From assembly GCA_937886455.1 (NCBI GenBank), contig CALGCU010000055.1:1-7711 (forward strand): DNA of 7,711 nucleotides. The letters run 5' to 3'. Position 1 is the stretch's first letter, and each line of letters starts with the position of its first letter. Origin of the DNA: an uncultured Bacteroidales bacterium. Lineage in GTDB: Bacteria > Bacteroidota > Bacteroidia > Bacteroidales > Paludibacteraceae. Under the pieces are notes generated by a model. It was not told the DNA's origin. It saw nothing but the letters and a program-made list of their open reading frames with translations, and searched no databases. A program made the translations under genes and the position numbers. Shown here in pieces: positions 1 to 6,014 of the stretch.

Positions 1-1
1 G

Positions 2-163
2 GTAAAAGACTATAAAAAAGCTGCAACAACATTCAATGCCAGAAAAACAATGAATAACATATCATACATCAGAGAAACAGCAGCAAAATACAATGGGGTA
101 GACACACCACCAACCACAGAAGAAGACCTTCTAAAAGAATTAATATTTAAAATACTACATTAA
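2..163 (+). CDS. 3' end of an unidentified gene (C-terminal 53 residues)
   Basis: An open frame enters from the left edge and ends at the TAA at 161-163, giving 53 residues that finish in ELIFKILH. The piece is hydrophilic and looks helical, and it contains NARKTMNNISYIRETAAKYN followed by a short Pro/Thr linker (DTPPTTEEDLL). There is no signal peptide, membrane segment or catalytic motif. Codon use (AAA, ACA, GAA, AAC, ATA) matches the genes downstream, which supports real coding. The layout resembles the helical C-terminal ends of ketopantoate- or opine-type reductases, but this is only an impression and I do not assign a family. The gap to gcvP is 34 bases with no recognisable terminator or promoter, so the two genes may be co-transcribed. 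Confidence 0.6.
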   Translation, partial: VKDYKKAATTFNARKTMNNISYIRETAAKYNGVDTPPTTEEDLLKELIFKILH

Positions 164-197
164 CAATCAAATAACAACTCATTAAAAACACAACAAA

Positions 198-3020
198 ATG
201 AAAGATCTATTGCCATCACGTCACATTGGCATTTCTGCTGCAGAGCAAAAAGAAATGTTAGATACATTAGGAGTAGAATCGCTTGACCAACTTATTGAAC
301 AAACAGTTCCACAAGCAATTCGACTCAAAGAACCAATGAAACTCAATCAACCACTAACCGAAAGAGCCTATTTAGAACACCTTGCAGAATTAGCACAACG
401 TAATAAACTATACACAAGCTACATAGGACAAGGATGGTATGACACAATCACACCACCCGTAATTCAAAGAAACATACTCGAAAACCCAGTATGGTACACA
501 TCATACACACCATACCAAGCAGAAATATCACAAGGACGTCTCGAAGCACTATTCAACTTCCAAACTGCAATATCAGACTTCACAGCACTGCCACTCACAA
601 ACTGTTCACTACTAGATGAAGCAACAGCTGCAGCAGAAGCAGTAACAATGATGCGTAACCTCAGAAGCCGAGACCAAGTAAAAGCAGGAGTAAACCGTGT
701 ATTCGTGGACAAAAATATATTCCCACAAACATTAGCAGTGCTCCGCACAAGAGCAAATGGACAAGGAATAGAAATTGACCTTGGAGACTACGCAGAATTC
801 ACACTCACAGACAAACACTTCGGAGTATTACTACAACTACCTAATGCAAATGGTCTTGTAGAAGATTATGCAGACTTTGCCGCAAAAGCACACGAAAAAG
901 GATGCAAAGTAGCAGTAATCTCCGACCTTATGAGCTTGGCACTACTCAAAGCACCAGGAACATGGGGAGCAGACATCTGCTTAGGAAGCACACAACGTTG
1001 GGGAATACCAATGGGATTTGGAGGACCATACGCAGCATACTTTGCAACAAAAGACGAATACAAAAGAGAAATACCAGGACGCATCATAGGTATGAGTAAA
1101 GATGCATATGACCGTCCAGCATTCAGATTAGCACTCCAAACACGCGAACAACACATCAAACGCGAAAAAGCAACATCCAATGTATGTACAGCAGAAGCAC
1201 TCATGGCAATGATGGCAGGATTCTATGCAGCATATCACGGAGCACAAGGAATCAGAAACATAGCCGAACGCATACACAGCATCACAACATACATTAATGA
1301 AATACTGCCAATATACGGATATGCACAAGAAAACACACTATTCTTCGATACATTAAAAATAACATTACCAGAAAATGTATCAATAGAAAAATTACGTGAA
1401 ATAGCACTTGAATACGAAGTAAACTTCCACTACTTCAACGATGGAACAATAGGAATAAGCATAGACGAAACCACAGACATAGACGATGTCAATGTACTAA
1501 TTGACATATTTGCAAAAGCAGCAAGCAACTCACCGGTATTTGTAGAAGAAGAAAAACAACTCGAAGGACTCATCTCACTACCAGAAGAAATGATACGCGA
1601 AGTAGACTATCTCACACACGAAGTCTTCAACAAATACCACACAGAAACAGAAATGATGCGTTACATGAAACGCCTTGAAAGAAAAGACATTTCACTCACA
1701 CACAGCATGATTCCACTCGGTTCATGTACCATGAAACTCAACGCAGCAGCAGAAATGATTCCTATCACATGGATGCAACTCGGAGCAATACACCCAATGG
1801 CACCCGCTGACCAAGTACAAGGATACATCCAAATGTTAGAAGGACTCAAAAACGACCTCTGCACCATCACAGGATTCAAAGGATGCAGCCTACAACCCAC
1901 ATCAGGAGCAGCAGGAGAATACGCAGGATTAATAGTAATCAAAGCCTACCTCAACAGCATCGGACAAGGACATCGCAATATAGTACTCATCCCAGCATCA
2001 GCACACGGAACAAACCCAGCAAGTGCAGTACAAGCAGGATTCACACCAGTAGTAGTCAAATGCGACGAAAAAGGAAACACAGACCTTGCTGACTGGGATG
2101 AAAAAGCAAACCAACACGCAGACAACCTTGCAGCATGTATGATCACCTATCCATCCACACACGGAATCTTTGAAAGCGGAGTAATGCACATGTGCCAAGT
2201 AGTACACCAAAAAGGAGGACAAGTCTACATGGACGGAGCAAACATGAATGCACAAGTAGGACTCACTAACCCAGGAGTTATTGGAGCAGACGTATGTCAC
2301 CTCAACCTACACAAAACATTCGCAAGCCCACACGGAGGAGGAGGACCAGGAGCAGGAGCAATCTGCGTAGCAGAACAACTCGTACCATTCCTACCATCAC
2401 AAGAAGAACAAAGAGTCTCTTCAGCTCTATATGGAAATGCAGGTATCACATGCATCAGCTACGGATATATCCGCATGATGGGAGCACAAGGACTTACTGA
2501 CTCCACAAAAATAGCAATACTCAATGCAAACTACCTTGCAGCAAAAGTAGGAGAAGCATATGGAATCGTTTACACAGGAGAAAACGGAAGAGTAGGGCAC
2601 GAACTCATTCTTGACTGCCGTAACTTCAAAGAAGCAGAAGTAAATGAAAGTGACATAGCAAAACGACTCATGGACTATGGCTATCACGCACCAACACTCT
2701 CATTCCCTGTACACGGAACACTCATGATAGAACCTACAGAAAGTGAAAGCAAAGCAGAACTTGACAATTTCGCAGAAGCACTCATGAACATCATTGAAGA
2801 AATCAACGAAATTGCACAAGGAAAAGCAGACAAAAAAGACAATGTACTCAAAAATGCACCACACCCAGAATACGAACTCATAGCTGACGAATGGAACCAC
2901 AGTTATCCACGTTCAAAAGCTGCATACCCAACACCGGCAGTAGCAGCTAACAAATTCTGGATACCAGTAGCAAGAGTAGACAACGGATGGGGAGACCGTA
3001 ACCTTATTGCACGTTGGTAG
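198..3020 (+). CDS. gcvP: Glycine dehydrogenase (decarboxylating), P protein of the glycine cleavage system
   Basis: GcvP is the PLP-dependent cytoplasmic enzyme that decarboxylates glycine and passes the aminomethyl group to the lipoyl arm of the H protein. The 940-residue product is close to the usual length of the fused, homodimeric form (about 950), so it is complete and not split into P1 and P2 subunits. The N-terminus carries the family signature RHIG (residues 8-11), here followed by Ile where Pro is common. The N-terminal half (to about 430) is the first GDC-P domain. The second half contains GSCTMKLN (508-515) and the PLP site HLNLHKTF (701-708), with K706 as the expected Schiff-base lysine, followed by a glycine-rich run (GGGGPGAG). 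The ATG at 198 is chosen because RHIG follows directly. The leader is A-rich without a Shine-Dalgarno sequence. No gcvH, gcvT or lpd lies in the window. The first 200 bases are less A/C-biased than the rest of the gene. The assignment is secure. Confidence 0.98.
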   Translation: MKDLLPSRHIGISAAEQKEMLDTLGVESLDQLIEQTVPQAIRLKEPMKLNQPLTERAYLEHLAELAQRNKLYTSYIGQGWYDTITPPVIQRNILENPVWYTSYTPYQAEISQGRLEALFNFQTAISDFTALPLTNCSLLDEATAAAEAVTMMRNLRSRDQVKAGVNRVFVDKNIFPQTLAVLRTRANGQGIEIDLGDYAEFTLTDKHFGVLLQLPNANGLVEDYADFAAKAHEKGCKVAVISDLMSLALLKAPGTWGADICLGSTQRWGIPMGFGGPYAAYFATKDEYKREIPGRIIGMSKDAYDRPAFRLALQTREQHIKREKATSNVCTAEALMAMMAGFYAAYHGAQGIRNIAERIHSITTYINEILPIYGYAQENTLFFDTLKITLPENVSIEKLREIALEYEVNFHYFNDGTIGISIDETTDIDDVNVLIDIFAKAASNSPVFVEEEKQLEGLISLPEEMIREVDYLTHEVFNKYHTETEMMRYMKRLERKDISLTHSMIPLGSCTMKLNAAAEMIPITWMQLGAIHPMAPADQVQGYIQMLEGLKNDLCTITGFKGCSLQPTSGAAGEYAGLIVIKAYLNSIGQGHRNIVLIPASAHGTNPASAVQAGFTPVVVKCDEKGNTDLADWDEKANQHADNLAACMITYPSTHGIFESGVMHMCQVVHQKGGQVYMDGANMNAQVGLTNPGVIGADVCHLNLHKTFASPHGGGGPGAGAICVAEQLVPFLPSQEEQRVSSALYGNAGITCISYGYIRMMGAQGLTDSTKIAILNANYLAAKVGEAYGIVYTGENGRVGHELILDCRNFKEAEVNESDIAKRLMDYGYHAPTLSFPVHGTLMIEPTESESKAELDNFAEALMNIIEEINEIAQGKADKKDNVLKNAPHPEYELIADEWNHSYPRSKAAYPTPAVAANKFWIPVARVDNGWGDRNLIARW

Positions 3021-3043
3021 TCTAATACACCATAACACATCAA

Positions 3044-3082
3044 CGGGAGCTATTCCATAAAGGAGTAGCTCCCGCTATTTTT
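3044..3082 (+). terminator. Intrinsic terminator after gcvP
   Basis: A perfect 9-bp inverted repeat (CGGGAGCTA at 3044-3052 with TAGCTCCCG at 3066-3074) extends inward by one T-G wobble and three Watson-Crick pairs. The result is a 13-bp stem closing a 5-base loop (ATAAA, 3057-3061). The stem is GC-rich in an otherwise A-rich region and is followed by CTATTTTTA, a short T-tract. It begins 24 bases after the gcvP stop codon. There is no T-tract for the opposite strand, so it should act only on + strand transcription. It separates gcvP from the helicase cluster. Confidence 0.9.
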
Positions 3083-3095
3083 AGGAAAAAATCAC

Positions 3096-3103
3096 TACCT
3101 TTG
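3096..3103 (+). promoter_or_regulatory. Bacteroidetes-type -7 promoter element upstream of the DEAD-box helicase
   Basis: TACCTTTG matches the Bacteroidetes primary-sigma -7 consensus TAnnTTTG exactly and is followed by CA. It lies 28 bases before the ATG at 3132, so a start a few bases downstream would leave a leader of roughly 20-25 bases. No good TTTG-like -33 element stands about 19 bases upstream, where the sequence is the terminator's 3' arm and T-tract. The promoter is therefore inferred mainly from the -7 match and its position. It would drive the helicase-hydrolase-helicase cluster. Confidence 0.7.
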
Positions 3104-3131
3104 CAACAATAACACCTCATAAGCAAAAAAT

Positions 3132-4877
3132 ATGACATTTCAAGAACTCGGGCTCAAACAACAACTACTACAAGCCATACAACAACTCGGATACCAACAA
3201 CCAACACCAATACAAGAACAAGCCATACCATACATGCTACAACAAAAAAAAGACCTAGTAGCATTAGCACAAACAGGAACAGGAAAAACAGCAGCATTCG
3301 CACTACCAATACTACAACTCATACAAACACAACAAACACAAACACAAGCACTAATACTCGCACCAACACGAGAACTATGCATACAAATAACAAAAGACAT
3401 AAAAAACTACGCAACAAACCTACCACAAATACACATAGTAGCACTATACGGAGGAGAAGACATCAGAATACAACTCAAACAACTTGACAAAACACCACAT
3501 ATCATAGTAGCAACACCGGGAAGATTGATTGACCTTCAAAAAAGAGCAAAAGTCAACTTGGAAAATATACGTCATCTTGTTCTAGACGAAGCAGACGAAA
3601 TGCTAAACATGGGATTCAAAGAAGACATAGAAACAATCCTACAAACAACACCAAACACAAGAAGAACAATGCTATTCTCAGCAACAATGCCAAAAGAAAT
3701 AGCACACATCGCACAAACCTACATGGCACAACACCATGAAATCACAATAGGACAACGAAATGCAGGAACACAAAACGTATCACACATATACTACATATGC
3801 CAAGCAAAACAAAGATACCTCACACTCAAAAGAATAGTTGACCACAACCCAGACATATACGCAATCATATTCTGCAGAACAAGACAAGAAACAAAAGAAA
3901 TAGCAGAAAAACTCATGCACGACGGATACAATGCAGACGCACTACATGGAGACCTAAGCCAAACACAAAGAGACACCGTCATGCAAAAATTCAGAATAAG
4001 AAACTTACAGATTCTTGTAGCTACTGATGTTGCGGCAAGAGGACTGGATGTAAACAATCTCACACACGTCATCAATTACAATCTCCCGGATGATGTAGAA
4101 GTATATACACACAGAAGTGGAAGAACAGGAAGAGCCAATAAAAAAGGAGTATCAGTATCCATTATACACATCAAGGAAAAATCAAAGATAAAAGCAATAG
4201 AGAAAATGCTCAAAAGGACATTTGAACGACAAATGATTCCAAACGGACTTGAGGTGTGCAAAAAACAACTCTTCTATCAAATCAATCGAATGCAAAATGT
4301 AGAAGTAAACGATGAACAAATTGATGCATACTTACCACAAATAATGAAACAACTTGACTATCTGTCAAAAGAAGACATAATCAAACGATTTGTAGCAGTA
4401 GAATTCAATCGCTTCCTTGACTACTACAAGGATGCACCAGACTTGAACATTGAAGAAAAAACACACAAAGAAAAAAATAAAGAGCAAAAAGAACAAACAA
4501 CAAAAAGAAAAACAGGAGAAAAAATACGTCTCAAAATCAATATTGGCGAACGTGATGGAATTACCCCCAGACGACTGCTTGGAATTATTAACGAAGTGGT
4601 AGGTGATCGCACCATTAGTGTTGGTGATATAGAAATCACAAACAAATTCACTTTCTTTGATGTTTTCCTTGATCAAGCTAACAAAATAGTCAATGCCTTT
4701 ACGACAACAGATTTTATTGTCATACCAGCAAAAGGCGCTAAAGCCTACAATGAAAAAAACGAATACAGAAAAACTACATTTAAAAAAGAACAATACAGAG
4801 ATTCAAAACCTACAAAAAAAGAAGAAAGAAACACAAAACCCGATAAACCCTGGAGAAAACAAAGAAAAAAAAGATAA
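3132..4877 (+). CDS. deaD: DEAD-box ATP-dependent RNA helicase with a C-terminal DbpA-like RNA-binding domain (DeaD/CsdA type)
   Basis: This is a cytoplasmic ATP-dependent RNA helicase. Relatives act in ribosome assembly, RNA turnover and growth in the cold. All core motifs are present in order in 581 residues: a Q motif (F3, then QPTPIQEQAIP, 23-33), motif I AQTGTGKT (46-53), PTRE (78-81), TPGR (128-131), DEAD (152-155), SAT (183-185), a motif IV region IIFCRTRQ (245-252), ARGLD (302-306) and HRSGRTGRA (327-335). A charged Lys/Glu linker (about 441-463) leads to a DbpA-like RNA-binding fold (about 464-533, with IRLKINIGERDGITPRRLLG), and the protein ends in a Lys/Arg-rich tail (about 536-581). 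That architecture fits the DeaD/CsdA group better than the short RhlE group; the symbol reflects this and is not proven orthology. The start follows a -7 promoter element by 28 bases. Base composition shifts sharply over the RNA-binding domain. The next gene starts 4 bases after the stop. Confidence 0.95.
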   Translation: MTFQELGLKQQLLQAIQQLGYQQPTPIQEQAIPYMLQQKKDLVALAQTGTGKTAAFALPILQLIQTQQTQTQALILAPTRELCIQITKDIKNYATNLPQIHIVALYGGEDIRIQLKQLDKTPHIIVATPGRLIDLQKRAKVNLENIRHLVLDEADEMLNMGFKEDIETILQTTPNTRRTMLFSATMPKEIAHIAQTYMAQHHEITIGQRNAGTQNVSHIYYICQAKQRYLTLKRIVDHNPDIYAIIFCRTRQETKEIAEKLMHDGYNADALHGDLSQTQRDTVMQKFRIRNLQILVATDVAARGLDVNNLTHVINYNLPDDVEVYTHRSGRTGRANKKGVSVSIIHIKEKSKIKAIEKMLKRTFERQMIPNGLEVCKKQLFYQINRMQNVEVNDEQIDAYLPQIMKQLDYLSKEDIIKRFVAVEFNRFLDYYKDAPDLNIEEKTHKEKNKEQKEQTTKRKTGEKIRLKINIGERDGITPRRLLGIINEVVGDRTISVGDIEITNKFTFFDVFLDQANKIVNAFTTTDFIVIPAKGAKAYNEKNEYRKTTFKKEQYRDSKPTKKEERNTKPDKPWRKQRKKR

Positions 4878-4881
4878 ACAA

Positions 4882-6006
4882 ATGCTGCGAACCCTCATTA
4901 TTACAACCATATCCCTGTTCTTCGTCTGCACATCAGCACAAGAAATAAAAAACAACATGCCAATCTACATCAACCACATGTTGAAACAACACACATACAC
5001 ACTCAATCCCGACAACTACAAAAACACAAAAAACTGGAAAAAAAAAGCCAGAAAAACAATACTCAAAAAAGCACAAAAATTCCCACCAGACACAACACTC
5101 ACATACCAAATCACAGACACACAACAACGAAACGGATACAAAATACACAAAATCACATACACACTCTCAGCATGGACAACAGCCAATGCATACCTACTCA
5201 CACCAGACACAGCAAAACAAGCACCAGCCATACTAATACTACACGACCACGGAGCACACTTCACAATAGGAAAAGAAAAAATAGCAAAACCATTCAACAC
5301 AGACACAACAACACAACAAGAAGCACAAAAATGGGTACAACAACACTACGACAACACATTCCTTGCAGATGACTACGCACAAAAAGGATACGTAGTACTA
5401 GTAACAGACGCACTCATGTGGGGAGAAAGACAAACAATAGGAGGAACAAAATACAACCAACAACAAGCAATCGCACACACACTACAACAACTAGGATACT
5501 CACTCGGAGGAATAATGCTACACGACGACCTCAAAGCACTAAAACTACTCACATCACTACCATACGTAGACAAAAATAACATAGGATGCCTCGGATTCTC
5601 AATGGGAGCATACAGAGCATGGATGCTGGCAGCAACAACACAACAAATCAAAGCAACAGCAGCAATCTGCTGGATGACAACAACACACGCACAACTAACA
5701 CCACCACAAAAACCAAAAGGAGGATCAGACTACACAATCACAATACCAGGACTATCACAACACCTGGCCTACCCACACATAGCAGCCACAATATCACCAA
5801 GACCACTACTGCTCATCAACGGAACAAAAGACAAACTATTCCCAACACAAGCAGTACAACAAGCATACGACATCATAACAAAAATATACAAAAAAGACAA
5901 AGCACTACAAAACCTAACACTACAACTATGCGACACACACCACACATTCAATAAACAACAACAAAACACAACACACCAATTCTTCCAACAACACCTACGA
6001 AAATAA
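4882..6006 (+). CDS. Secreted alpha/beta hydrolase (dienelactone hydrolase / Abhydrolase_7-like)
   Basis: The product is 374 residues. Residues 1-19 form a Sec signal peptide: a short basic start (MLR), a hydrophobic core (about 5-16) and a T-S-A cleavage site before Q20. There is no proper lipobox around C16, so a soluble periplasmic or exported enzyme is likely. The hydrolase signatures are HDHGA (121-125), probably the oxyanion region; GYVVLVTDALMWGER (169-183); the nucleophile elbow GFSMG (238-242) with S240; the likely acid D317 in NGTKDKLFP; and the likely base H354 in HHTFN. These fit the large Bacteroidetes family annotated as dienelactone hydrolase or acetyl-xylan-esterase-like; the true substrate cannot be read from the sequence. 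The ATG at 4882 is chosen because it gives the signal peptide and a 4-base gap. An upstream in-frame ATG at 4693 would add a lysine-rich extension overlapping the helicase gene. The protein is unusually rich in Thr and Gln and poor in Val, reflecting extreme base skew. Confidence 0.9.
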   Translation: MLRTLIITTISLFFVCTSAQEIKNNMPIYINHMLKQHTYTLNPDNYKNTKNWKKKARKTILKKAQKFPPDTTLTYQITDTQQRNGYKIHKITYTLSAWTTANAYLLTPDTAKQAPAILILHDHGAHFTIGKEKIAKPFNTDTTTQQEAQKWVQQHYDNTFLADDYAQKGYVVLVTDALMWGERQTIGGTKYNQQQAIAHTLQQLGYSLGGIMLHDDLKALKLLTSLPYVDKNNIGCLGFSMGAYRAWMLAATTQQIKATAAICWMTTTHAQLTPPQKPKGGSDYTITIPGLSQHLAYPHIAATISPRPLLLINGTKDKLFPTQAVQQAYDIITKIYKKDKALQNLTLQLCDTHHTFNKQQQNTTHQFFQQHLRK

Positions 6007-6014
6007 ACACACAC

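Noticed and set aside
164..197. Possible promoter or riboswitch in the gap before gcvP
   Set aside because: The 34-base A-rich gap has no TAnnTTTG element and no inverted repeat, and it is too short for a glycine riboswitch.
3300..3370. Repetitive-looking ACA/CAA runs resembling short tandem repeats
   Set aside because: They encode normal helicase sequence (Gln/Thr stretches) with no fixed repeat unit; they follow from the A/C codon bias.
4652..4659. TTTCTTTG, a near match to the -7 promoter element inside the DEAD-box gene that might drive the hydrolase
   Set aside because: The second base differs from consensus, no -33 partner is evident, it sits over 200 bases before the hydrolase start, and T-rich matches are expected in this unbiased tract.
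4693..4881. An in-frame upstream ATG at 4693 that would extend the hydrolase by 63 residues
   Set aside because: The extension overlaps the end of the DEAD-box gene, is lysine- and asparagine-rich, and would bury the clear signal peptide that starts at 4882.
5586..5954. A 122-codon open frame on the + strand inside the hydrolase gene, in another frame
   Set aside because: It is a Thr/Asn/Arg-rich shadow. T is so scarce on this strand that stop codons are rare in every + frame, and the real hydrolase motifs lie in the other frame.
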